This document shows, piece by piece, positions 15,958 through 23,542 of a DNA stretch of 64,000 nt. The notes below the pieces were generated by a model. The model saw only the letters and a program-made list of their open reading frames with translations, did no database searches and was not told where the DNA came from. How positions within the stretch are numbered: position 1 is the stretch's first letter; every line of letters starts with the position of its first letter. This stretch comes from Nocardia sp. NRRL S-836 (GTDB lineage Bacteria; Actinomycetota; Actinomycetes; Mycobacteriales; Pseudonocardiaceae): the NCBI RefSeq assembly GCF_001279525.1, contig NZ_LGDY01000121.1:7750-71749 (forward strand), read 5' to 3'. Position numbers and translations under genes: made by a program.

Positions 15958-16908
15958 TCACGACCCGTGCGCGCGGTACCAGTCGAAGGTCTGCCGCACC
16001 CCGTCGTCGAGCGGGACCGACGGGGCGTACCCGGTGAGCTCCCGCAACAGCCCCAGGTCCGGGCAGCGGCGTGCGACCGAGCCCGCCGGAGCGGCCGCGC
16101 GGTCCACGGCCGGGGCGTGCCCCGCGATCTTGAGCACCAGCTCGGCCAGCTCACCGATGTTGGTCTCGGCGGTGTCGTCGCCGATGTGGACGATCCGGCC
16201 GGTCGCCGCCTCGGTGCCCATCAGCCGCAGCACCGCCTCGACGGCGTCGTCCACGTGGCAGAACGCCCGGAACTGGTCGGTGCCGTAGACGACGAACGGG
16301 TCCTCGCGGCGCAACGCCCGCAGGCACAGCTCCGGGATGACGTGGTCGGCCCCCATGCGCGGCCCGTACACGTTGTGGAAGCGCCCGACCACGACGGGGA
16401 CGCCCTTCGCGCGTCCGGTGTGCACGACCGCCGCCTCGCCGAGCATCTTGCTGATGGCGTAGGCGAAGCGCGGCGCGGTGACGTCCTCGACGACCAGCGG
16501 CACGGCCTCCGGCGTGGGTACCGGCACGAGCCCGGTTCCCACCCCTCCCGCGTAGGCCTCGCTGGTGGAGGCGAAGAACAGCCGCTGCGCCGGGGTCACC
16601 CAGTCCAGCGTGTTCAGCGCGGCCAGCGTGTTGATCCGCACGACCCGCGCCGGGTCGCGTTCGACGTTGCGCACGCCCACCACGGCGGCGAGCAGGTACA
16701 CGTGGTCGCAGTCGCGCGGCAGGTCGTGGAAGGACGCGGGGTCGGTGAGGTCGGCGGAGATCACCGGCACGTCCAGCTCGGCGAGCTCGGGGTCGTGGCG
16801 GCCCCGCGAGAAGTCGTCCACGACCGTCACCTCGTGGCCGTCGGCGACGAGTCTCCTGGTGAGGTGCAGGCCGATGAACCCGGCGCCGCCCAGCACGAGG
16901 TGCCTCAC
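15958..16908 (-). CDS. NAD-dependent nucleotide-sugar epimerase/decarboxylase (GalE/UXS type)
   Basis: The 316-aa extended SDR begins VRHLVLGGAGFIGLHL (GxxGxxG) and has a STSEAYAG segment, YAISK (Tyr-x3-Lys), and GRFHNVYGPRMG typical of the GalE, UDP-glucuronate decarboxylase and UDP-GlcA epimerase group. The GTG start at 16908 overlaps the stop of the UDP-sugar dehydrogenase by 4 bp, so it probably uses that enzyme's product: a UDP-uronate to be epimerised or decarboxylated. If the polymer is GalNAc-like, a Glc(NAc)-to-Gal(NAc) epimerase is also a natural need. Specificity is not assignable by eye. Confidence 0.85.
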   Translation of the reverse strand: MRHLVLGGAGFIGLHLTRRLVADGHEVTVVDDFSRGRHDPELAELDVPVISADLTDPASFHDLPRDCDHVYLLAAVVGVRNVERDPARVVRINTLAALNTLDWVTPAQRLFFASTSEAYAGGVGTGLVPVPTPEAVPLVVEDVTAPRFAYAISKMLGEAAVVHTGRAKGVPVVVGRFHNVYGPRMGADHVIPELCLRALRREDPFVVYGTDQFRAFCHVDDAVEAVLRLMGTEAATGRIVHIGDDTAETNIGELAELVLKIAGHAPAVDRAAAPAGSVARRCPDLGLLRELTGYAPSVPLDDGVRQTFDWYRAHGS

Positions 16909-18218
16909 CGCGTCTCCCCCGCCTGGTAGCCCAGACCGGCGTAGCCGACGCCGTTCCCGCTCACCCGGTCCTCGTCGAGCACCCGCCACGAGTCGTAGAC
17001 GAACCGCACGGACGACCCCGGCAGCAGCCGGTCGACGTCGAGCCGCCGGTACTGCGGGTGGTCGGTGATCACCAGCACCGCGTCGGCACTCGCGAACCCG
17101 GCGGCGACGTCCACCGGTGTGCCGCCGTGGCGGCGGATCACGTCGGCGCCCACCAGCGGGTCGTGGCCCAGCACCTCGACGCCGGCCCGGTCGAACACCG
17201 GCATCATCGACGCGATCGGGGTGCCGCGCATGTCGTCGGTGGGCGGCCAGCCCTTGTACGCCCAGCCCAGCACCAGCAACCGCTTGCCCGCCGGCTCGCC
17301 CAGCAGCGTGAGCACGCGTTCCGCGACGTGCACCGGCAGGTCCTCGTTCACCGTGCGCGCGGCGCTGATCAGCGGCGGGACGTACCCGGCGCGCTCGGCC
17401 GCCGAGAGCAGCAGGTAGGGGTCCTTCGACAGGCAGCCGCCGCCGACGTAGCCCGGCTTCGCGATGTCCGGGCGCGGGTAGTCGACGTTGGTCGCCCTGA
17501 TCACCTCCAGCGGGTCGAGCCCGAGCCGCTCGGTCATCCTGGCCACCTCGTTGCCGAACGAGTAGATGACGTCGGTGTGGCAGTTGTTGACGAGCTTCAC
17601 CAGTTCCGCGGTCTCCAGCGACGACACCGGCACCAGCCGGTCGGACAGGCCGCCGAACAGCGCGAGCCCCAGCCGCAGGCTCTCGTCGTCGAGACCGCCG
17701 ACGACCTGCGGCAGCTCGACCAGCTCGCGCAGCGCCTGCCCCTGGATCGTGCGTTCGGGAGCCATCACGAGCCGTGCCGACCCCCAGGCGTCGAGCAGCG
17801 GGGGCAGCACGACCGCCCGTGTCGCGCCGACGGGGACGGTGCTGCGCACGACCACCAGCGTCTGCGGCGAGCAGCGCTTCGCGATGTGCTCGGCCGCCGC
17901 GGCGAGGTTGAGCAGGTACGGCTCGTGCCCGGCCGCCTCGACGGGGGTGGAGACGCAGATGATCGCCGCGTCGACGCCGGTGTCGGGCAGGTCGTGGCCG
18001 AGGAAGATCCGGCTGCCCACCCACTCCTTGAAGACGTCCTCCACGCCGGGTTCGAAGATGTGCGGCCGTCCGCGCGACAACGTGTCGAGCAGTGCGGGCT
18101 GGGTGTCCACGCCGTGCACCTCGTACCCGCGGCGGGCGAGTGCCGCGGCCAGCGTCAGGCCGACGTACCCCATGCCGATGACGCCCACCTGACGGAACTC
18201 GGGTTCTCCCTCTGTCAC
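16905..18218 (-). CDS. UDP-sugar 6-dehydrogenase (UDP-Glc/UDP-HexNAc dehydrogenase family)
   Basis: The 437-aa protein has an N-terminal Rossmann fold (VGVIGMGYVGLTLAAAL), CVSTPVE, VVVRSTVPVGATR, APERTIQGQALREL, the active-site GGGCLSKDPY (catalytic Cys) and a C-terminal UDP-binding GWAYKGWPPTDDMRGTP. The APERxxxG and GGxCxxKDP motifs define the family that oxidises UDP-sugars twice to UDP-uronates; the ERTIQGQAL form resembles the UDP-GlcNAc/ManNAc branch more than UDP-Glc. It sits between the GH114 gene and an epimerase in the leftward operon. A GTG start has GAGAGGTGG close upstream. It implies a uronic acid or aminouronic acid in the product. Confidence 0.9.
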   Translation of the reverse strand: MTEGEPEFRQVGVIGMGYVGLTLAAALARRGYEVHGVDTQPALLDTLSRGRPHIFEPGVEDVFKEWVGSRIFLGHDLPDTGVDAAIICVSTPVEAAGHEPYLLNLAAAAEHIAKRCSPQTLVVVRSTVPVGATRAVVLPPLLDAWGSARLVMAPERTIQGQALRELVELPQVVGGLDDESLRLGLALFGGLSDRLVPVSSLETAELVKLVNNCHTDVIYSFGNEVARMTERLGLDPLEVIRATNVDYPRPDIAKPGYVGGGCLSKDPYLLLSAAERAGYVPPLISAARTVNEDLPVHVAERVLTLLGEPAGKRLLVLGWAYKGWPPTDDMRGTPIASMMPVFDRAGVEVLGHDPLVGADVIRRHGGTPVDVAAGFASADAVLVITDHPQYRRLDVDRLLPGSSVRFVYDSWRVLDEDRVSGNGVGYAGLGYQAGETR

Positions 18219-18248
18219 GTTCCACCTCTCCTCGTCGGCGCGTGCCGG

Positions 18249-19139
18249 TCAGCGGCACGGCGCGGCGACGGTGTCCAGTCCGCGCACCGTCACGTATCCT
18301 TCGAATCCTTCTTCGCGATAACGACGGCACGCCTGCGCGACGTTCTCGGGGCGCGTGGCGTAGTCAACCGCCAAAACGGTCTTCCCGGCTTCTTTCAGCT
18401 TTCTCGTCGCCGCCAGGTTCTCGGCGCAGAAGTCGGCGGTGCACGGCTCGTCGGTGGCCCGGAAGAAAAGCTCCTCGACGCCGACGCCGTCAATCGCGTC
18501 GAGATACCCCGGGTACTCGCGCAGCTCCGGCGAATTCTGCGGATAGACACCGAATGACGGATTCGCCCCCTTGACGTGGGCGCTGATCCGCACGATCAGG
18601 TCCGTCATCCGCTCGGCGAGCTCGGTGCGGCCGAGACCGGGCACGAGCCCGAGGTCGATCTCCTCGTAGGCGAGCGGCGTGTCGAGGTACACGCCGTCGA
18701 ACCCGGCGGCGAGCGCCCGGTCCAGCCGCGGCCGCACCGCCAGGTCCCACCAGCGCGGTTCCCAGTAGCGGACGAAGTGCTCCCCTGGCCAGCTCCGCCA
18801 CTCGTTCAGCAGCAGCCGGTCGTCCCGGATCGCGGTGAAGTCGGGCCGGAACGACTCGATCGAACCGATCTCGAAATAGGCGAGCACCCGCTTCCCGGAC
18901 GCCTTGAGCGCACCGATCTCGTCCGCCTGGAAATAGGACGCACCGCCGTCGCGCGCCAGGTCGACGACGGCGGTGCGGAACGGCGCGGCGGCCAACTCGT
19001 CGAGCCGTCCGTCCCGATATCCCTGCAGCTGGTAGACAAAGCTTCCCGGCGGCGTGGAATCATTCGAACACCCGGTCATCGCGAGCATCCACGTCGTCGC
19101 CGAAACGATGAGGAGCACTCGACGGAAAAGACCGGCCAC
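18249..19139 (-). CDS. GH114-type lipoprotein, putative endo-alpha-1,4-polygalactosaminidase
   Basis: The 296-aa protein has a lipoprotein signal peptide with lipobox LAMTGC, predicting attachment to the outer face of the membrane. The mature part is a TIM barrel of the GH114/TM1410 group: QLQGY near the start, AYFEIGSIESFRPDF, RYWEPRWWDL, GFDGVYLDTP (likely acid Asp) and GVGVEELFF (likely catalytic Glu). GH114 enzymes, such as fungal Ega3, cut alpha-1,4-galactosamine polymers. It is the first gene of the leftward operon, 30 bp upstream of the UDP-sugar dehydrogenase. It would trim or release the polymer made by the convergent operon. Start GTG 19139 gives a full signal peptide. Confidence 0.85.
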   Translation of the reverse strand: MAGLFRRVLLIVSATTWMLAMTGCSNDSTPPGSFVYQLQGYRDGRLDELAAAPFRTAVVDLARDGGASYFQADEIGALKASGKRVLAYFEIGSIESFRPDFTAIRDDRLLLNEWRSWPGEHFVRYWEPRWWDLAVRPRLDRALAAGFDGVYLDTPLAYEEIDLGLVPGLGRTELAERMTDLIVRISAHVKGANPSFGVYPQNSPELREYPGYLDAIDGVGVEELFFRATDEPCTADFCAENLAATRKLKEAGKTVLAVDYATRPENVAQACRRYREEGFEGYVTVRGLDTVAAPCR

Positions 19140-19317
19140 CCGCTCACGGTACCGATCGTTTGTGTCCGATCAATGCGCCGCCCGGCCCATCTCGTACGGC
19201 CGGTCCCCGACTCCCCGGCGCGTCGGCCAGGTGTTCAACCGGCGCCGTGAGCGGTTGCACCCGAGGAGATCGGTCCGGTAGGCATGGGGCAGTTCGTTCA
19301 AACCTGGGGGGTTTCGA

Positions 19318-19620
19318 ATGTCTCTGTTCCGCACGCTCGCGTCCGCCACCGTGGTGTCCGCGGCTGCACTCACCCTGGTCGCCGGGCCCGCGAGCGCGGA
19401 CCCGCTCCAGAACTCCGGCGACTTCAAGGTCGCGGGCGTCAACATCCGCTACGGCCCCGGCCTCAACTACGGCGTCGCGGGCTCCGGCTACCCCGGTCAG
19501 TACGCCTACCTGTCCTGCGGGCAGGCCGTGTCCGGGTGGGAGTGGATCGAAGTGCAGAACGTCGCCACGGGTGTGCGTGGCTGGGCGAAGAACGAGCTCA
19601 TGTACGCCTTCTGCAGCTGA
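19318..19620 (+). CDS. Small secreted SH3-domain protein
   Basis: The 100-aa product has a signal peptide (MSLFRTLASATVVSAAALTL, cleavage after AGPASA) and a mature domain of about 70 aa with VNIRYGPGLNYGVAGSGYPGQ, the opening of bacterial SH3b domains, and two Cys (YLSCGQ and the C-terminal FCS) able to form a disulfide. SH3b domains bind peptidoglycan or wall peptides. No enzymatic module is present. A run of six G at 19307-19312 precedes the ATG at 7-8 bp and serves as the ribosome binding site. It is monocistronic, between the EPS locus and a convergent LuxR gene. Confidence 0.85.
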   Translation: MSLFRTLASATVVSAAALTLVAGPASADPLQNSGDFKVAGVNIRYGPGLNYGVAGSGYPGQYAYLSCGQAVSGWEWIEVQNVATGVRGWAKNELMYAFCS

Positions 19621-19627
19621 GCCCGCT

Positions 19628-19670
19628 CCGTGGTCCGGCAGGGCGGTGCGACCGTCCTGCCGGACCACGG
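19628..19670. terminator. Hairpin between convergent SH3 and LuxR genes
   Basis: 15-bp perfectly complementary arms (19628-19642 and 19656-19670) with a 13-nt loop fill the gap between the two stops. Confidence 0.8.
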
Positions 19671-19674
19671 GTGG

Positions 19675-20922
19675 TCAGCGCGCCGCGCCCCATTCGTGGG
19701 CCAGCGCCGCCGCCTCGCCGCGGGAGCCGACACCGAGCTTGTCCAGGATGTTGGCGACGTGGAACTTCACCGTGGACTCGCTGATGTGCAGCTCCCCCGC
19801 GATGTCGCGGTTGCGCCGGCCGCGGGCGAGCCGGCCCAGCACCTCCAGCTCCCGTGCGCCGAGCACGGTCAACGGGTCCTCGCGCGGTTTCTCCGGCGGC
19901 CCGAGCGGAACCTCGATCGTCACCGTCGTGCCCCACCCCGGCACCGCGTCCACCTCCACCGTGCCGCCGAGCGGCCCGAGGCGTTCCGGGACGCGGCGCG
20001 TGTCGAGGCTCCCGCACGACAGCGTGCCCGGACCGTCGTCGCGCACGGTCGCCTTGAGCGCGGTCCCGGCGACCTTCCAGCCGATGTGGACGCGGTGCAC
20101 ACCGCGCTGGTCGTCCAGCATCGCGTGCACGGCGGACCGGACCACCGCACCGGCCGTGGCGGCGACCTCGGTGGGCACGACCCGGTCCGCACCCTCCTCC
20201 GCACCGGGGGTGCCGAGGTCCAGCCGCACCTCGCGGCCGCGCAGGACCCGCCGCAACGACTCGGCGACCCGCCGAAAAGCGGCGCCGGCCTTCTCCTCGG
20301 TCAGCGTCCGCTCCAGCTCGGCGCGGGACCGCAGGTCGACGAGCGCGGTGACGGCGAGGTCCACGGCCCGCGCACGTGCCGTCACGTCGTCCACGGCCCG
20401 GTCGCGCAGCACGCCGAGCAACGCCGTCAGCGCGGTCCCGTAGGCGTCCCCGAGGTCGGAGATCGTCATCGCCCGTGCCGCCGCGGCCGCCCGCGACACC
20501 GCGAGCGTCGTGGGCACCGCCTCGTTGCGCAGGCTCTCCACGTGGGCGGTCACCAGGTCCCACAGCGTGAGGGCCGGTGCCAGCACGTCGTCCGGCAGCG
20601 GGCTGTCCTCGGTGCGCAGGAGCACCAGCAGCGCGTGGGGCCGGCTCACGTCGCTCACCAGCACCACCACCGGAACCTCGACGCCGGCCATGACCGCACG
20701 CCCCTGCCAGCTACCCCGCCCCGGCACCAGTGGCCATAGCGCGGCGAGGTCGGCGATCGTGGCGGACGGCCCCGAACCCCGGAACTTGAACGGCGCGAAC
20801 GAGCAGTTCGACAGCTCGGCGACCGCCCGGTGCGGAACGGTCTCGGCGAGCACGGCGGACAACCGGGGCAGCAACTCGCTCAGCGGCGCCTGGATCACCT
20901 CGACGGCGCTCTGGAGGTCCAT
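19675..20922 (-). CDS. LuxR-family regulator with an internal HATPase-like domain
   Basis: The 415-aa protein ends in a clear LuxR/FixJ HTH (LTVLGARELEVLGRLARGRRNRDIAGELHI... core, residues about 350-410; ISESTVKFHV as recognition helix). Ahead of it, residues about 240-340 resemble a histidine-kinase ATPase C-terminal lobe: VRDDGPGTLS as an N/G1-like box and PGWGTTVTIEVPL as the closing G2-like strands. No receiver domain or phospho-acceptor is seen. The start is ATG 20922 (MDLQSAVEV). The arrangement of an ATP-binding lobe followed by an HTH suggests a one-component regulator derived from a kinase/regulator pair. It is divergent from the quinone oxidoreductase gene 138 bp away, a plausible target. 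Confidence 0.8.
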   Translation of the reverse strand: MDLQSAVEVIQAPLSELLPRLSAVLAETVPHRAVAELSNCSFAPFKFRGSGPSATIADLAALWPLVPGRGSWQGRAVMAGVEVPVVVLVSDVSRPHALLVLLRTEDSPLPDDVLAPALTLWDLVTAHVESLRNEAVPTTLAVSRAAAAARAMTISDLGDAYGTALTALLGVLRDRAVDDVTARARAVDLAVTALVDLRSRAELERTLTEEKAGAAFRRVAESLRRVLRGREVRLDLGTPGAEEGADRVVPTEVAATAGAVVRSAVHAMLDDQRGVHRVHIGWKVAGTALKATVRDDGPGTLSCGSLDTRRVPERLGPLGGTVEVDAVPGWGTTVTIEVPLGPPEKPREDPLTVLGARELEVLGRLARGRRNRDIAGELHISESTVKFHVANILDKLGVGSRGEAAALAHEWGAAR

Positions 20923-21060
20923 TGTGCCGAGCCTAGCCCGCCCGGACCGGCGACCACCTGGTCTTCCGGCCAGGCCGGACTGGCCGAAGGACGGGCGCCC
21001 GCGGTGCCGCCCGATCGCCACGATCGACACGTCAACCAGCGGCGAGCAGTGGAGTGCGAG

Positions 21061-21963
21061 ATGAAGGCGATCACCTACACCGAGTTCGGCGGCCCCGAGG
21101 TCCTGCGCCTGGACGAGGTCGAGGAGCCCCACGCGGGTCCGGGACAGGTCAGGTTGAAAGTCGTGGCGGCGGGCGTCAACCCGGTGGACCACAAGATCCG
21201 CAACGGGTGGATGCCGCACATGTCCCCCGCACTGCCCGCCGTCCCCGGCCTGGAGGCCGCCGGTGTCGTCGACGAGGTCGGCGAGGGCGTGACCGGCGTG
21301 TCGGTGGGTGACGAGGTCCTCGGCTGGACCACGACCGGCGCCTACGCCGAGTACGCACTGGCCACCGACTTCGCCGCCAAGCCCGCGACCCTCGACTGGG
21401 ACGTCGCCGCCGCACTGCCCGTGGCCGTGGAGACGTCGGTGCGCGTGCTCGACGCACTGGAGGTCAAGGAAGGCGACACGCTCCTCCTGCACGGCGCCGC
21501 GGGAGTCGTCGGCGCCGTGGCCGTCCAGCTCGCCGTGGCCCGCGGCGCCACCGTCCTCGGCACTGCTTCCCCGGCCAACCACGACTACCTGCGCTCACTC
21601 GACGCCACCCCGCTCGCCTACGGCGAGGGCCTCGCCACCCGCGTCCGCGCCGCCGCACCCCAGGGCGTGGACGCCGTCCTCGACGCCGCGGGCGCCGACG
21701 ACCTGCCGATGTCGATCGACCTGCGCGGCGGCACCGACCGGATCATCACCATCGCCGACCCGCGCGCGGCCGAACTGGGCATCCCGTTCTCCGGCGGCGG
21801 CAGCGGCCCGTTCGGGTCGCGGCTGGCCTCGTACGCCCGCCTCGTGGCCGACGGGCAGCTCACGGTCCGGGTCGCGCGGAGCTTTTCGCTGGCCGATGCC
21901 GCCAGGGCGCAGGAGGTGAGTGCCGGCGGTCACGCCGCCGGGAAGCTGGTGCTGCGCCCGTAG
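21061..21963 (+). CDS. NADPH:quinone oxidoreductase-like MDR protein
   Basis: The 300-aa protein is a zinc-free medium-chain dehydrogenase/reductase. MKAITYTEFGGPEVLRL and GVNPVDHKIRNG are characteristic of the quinone oxidoreductase group, then GLEAAGVVDEVG and the NADP-binding LLLHGAAGVVGAVAVQLA (GxxGxxG-like). The structural and catalytic Zn ligands of alcohol dehydrogenases are absent. It is slightly shorter than the usual 310-330 aa. The ATG start at 21061 has GGAGTGCGAG just upstream. It is probably a cytosolic enone or quinone reductase, and possibly a target of the divergent LuxR protein. Confidence 0.9.
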   Translation: MKAITYTEFGGPEVLRLDEVEEPHAGPGQVRLKVVAAGVNPVDHKIRNGWMPHMSPALPAVPGLEAAGVVDEVGEGVTGVSVGDEVLGWTTTGAYAEYALATDFAAKPATLDWDVAAALPVAVETSVRVLDALEVKEGDTLLLHGAAGVVGAVAVQLAVARGATVLGTASPANHDYLRSLDATPLAYGEGLATRVRAAAPQGVDAVLDAAGADDLPMSIDLRGGTDRIITIADPRAAELGIPFSGGGSGPFGSRLASYARLVADGQLTVRVARSFSLADAARAQEVSAGGHAAGKLVLRP

Positions 21964-22190
21964 GCCGGGCTGGACCCCGGCAACGGTGGGCCGCGGCGAG
22001 GCTGGGCCGCGGCGAAGCGGGACTGGGCCGCAGCGAAGCGAGCTGGACCCCGGCGGAGCGGGGCAGGCCGGGCTGCGGCGAGGTGGACTGGACTGCGGCG
22101 GAGCGGGCCGGCCCCGGCGAGGCGGACTGGACCCCGGCAAGGCGGCGGGCCGGACTGCGGCGAGGCAGGCCGCAGCGGGACGGGGCTGGT
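21964..22190. repeat. Degenerate GC-rich tandem repeat array
   Basis: Starting right after the oxidoreductase stop, about eleven imperfect units of roughly 15-28 bp recur, with the core CTGGRCCSCGGCGARGCGG (R=A/G, S=C/G); clear copies lie near 21999, 22022, 22042 and 22127. The array occupies the first two-thirds of a 370-bp gap between two convergent genes. No frame is open across it with plausible protein sequence, and the unit length varies, so it looks non-coding. The remaining part (22191-22332) is C/G-rich without an evident feature. Confidence 0.65.
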
Positions 22191-22332
22191 GCGCGGCGGC
22201 CGCAGGCAGCGGCGGTCAGCTGCGCGTGGCACCGGCAACCAGGTAAGCACGGCTGGTGCGCACCCGACCCCGCACCAGCCGGCCCCGGCCCACCCAAGCC
22301 AACCCGACCAGCCCGTCGCCCGAGGGGCTGGG

Positions 22333-23388
22333 TCAGGACGGAACCTGGCCCACGGTCGGCTGCACGGGCACGGCCTGCGTCACCGGGCGCACCGAGCCAT
22401 GGCCGGTCCTGAACACCGAGCCCGGCACAAGCCCGCGCGCCGCGCTCCGCACAGGTGCACACCGCTCGACCGTCACCGCACGGGCGAGCTGAGCCAGCTC
22501 CTCGGCCGCCGGCCCGCTCGCACCGACCTGGCGCAGGTGGTCGAGCGCACGGGCGAGGAGCAGGTCCGCCTGCTGTTCGCACCACCTGCGGCCGCCGGCC
22601 TGTTCGATCGCGCGGGCCTGTTCGGCGGGGGAGCCGGTCAGGTCCGCGCCGGCGTCGAGGGCGGCCACCACGGGCAGGGTGCGGCGGGCGTGGGCGAGGT
22701 CGTCGTACAGCGGGCGGCCGGAGAGCATGGGGCCGCCCCAGAGGGCGAGGACGTCGTCGACGTGTTTGCTGGCCAGGCCGACGTGTTCGCCGAACGACCT
22801 GAGGTGGCGGGCCTGGGTGCTCGTCGCGCCGGCGGCCAGTGCGCCCAGCTCGCACGCGCAGGCCGGCAGCGCCGCGTGTTTCGCCGCCGCGACGCCCAGG
22901 TGCTCGGCGACCTCGGTGGCGCCGTCGGTCAGCTCGATCTCCCGCACGTAACCGTCCACAACGGACAGCAGTGCGGCGTTGAGGGTGCGCACCTCCGCCT
23001 TGCTGACGTGTGCGAAGGCCAGTGACAGCAACGCTTCCGCCGCCGAGGTGGCGCGCTCGTCGCCGAACTCCACCCACGCGCTGGGCTGGCGGCCGCGGCT
23101 CACCGCGCGGGTCGTCAGGTCGGCGTGCAGCTGTTCGTGCAGGTGCGCGAGCTCCAGCGCCACGGCCACCTTGAGCGCCCTGCCCGCGGCGCCGACCGTC
23201 TCGGCGGCGAGCAGGGCCAGCGCGGAGACGACGAAGTCCTGGCCGGTGAGGTGGTGGTCGACGACCTCGCGGGTCTCCCGCGGCAACGTCGCGACCGCGG
23301 CGCGCAGCGGTGGCTCGACCACCTCCCGGCACCAGGCCGGCACGTCCTGCGCGGGCTGCGGCGCCACGACCACGTCGGTGCTCGTCAT
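22333..23388 (-). CDS. Degenerate polyprenyl synthetase-family protein
   Basis: The 351-aa protein aligns by eye to the all-helical isoprenyl diphosphate synthase fold. The second Asp-rich region is present as HVDDVLALWG, followed by DDLAHARRTLPVVAAL, which matches the KKxxPVVAAL-type helix. The first Asp-rich motif (usually LLHDDVMD) is replaced by HLHEQLHADL, though the following RGRQPSAW is retained. Loss of DDxxD predicts weak or absent prenyl transfer, as in non-catalytic or atypical terpene/prenyl-synthase relatives. The C-terminal ~35 residues (VRPVTQAVPVQPTVGQ) are disordered. The gene is convergent with the oxidoreductase across the repeat array. Role unknown. Confidence 0.75.
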   Translation of the reverse strand: MTSTDVVVAPQPAQDVPAWCREVVEPPLRAAVATLPRETREVVDHHLTGQDFVVSALALLAAETVGAAGRALKVAVALELAHLHEQLHADLTTRAVSRGRQPSAWVEFGDERATSAAEALLSLAFAHVSKAEVRTLNAALLSVVDGYVREIELTDGATEVAEHLGVAAAKHAALPACACELGALAAGATSTQARHLRSFGEHVGLASKHVDDVLALWGGPMLSGRPLYDDLAHARRTLPVVAALDAGADLTGSPAEQARAIEQAGGRRWCEQQADLLLARALDHLRQVGASGPAAEELAQLARAVTVERCAPVRSAARGLVPGSVFRTGHGSVRPVTQAVPVQPTVGQVPS

Positions 23389-23542
23389 GAGCAGAAGCTA
23401 GCTCCGTCGCCGGCGTCACCTGGCTGCTCGCCACTGTCGTGTCCAATGCAGGCACGATCCGGCGAGCGGGACTACGTTGATGTTGAACGGGTTGTTGTCG
23501 TCATCACCCGACCGTGACCATCGTTTTCCTGAGGGGCTGAAC

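Noticed and set aside
21930..22250. A 106-codon frame across the GC-rich repeat array, with FAAAQ-like repeats
   Set aside because: The apparent peptide repeat is present only in part of the array and changes frame between units; more likely a non-coding repeat.
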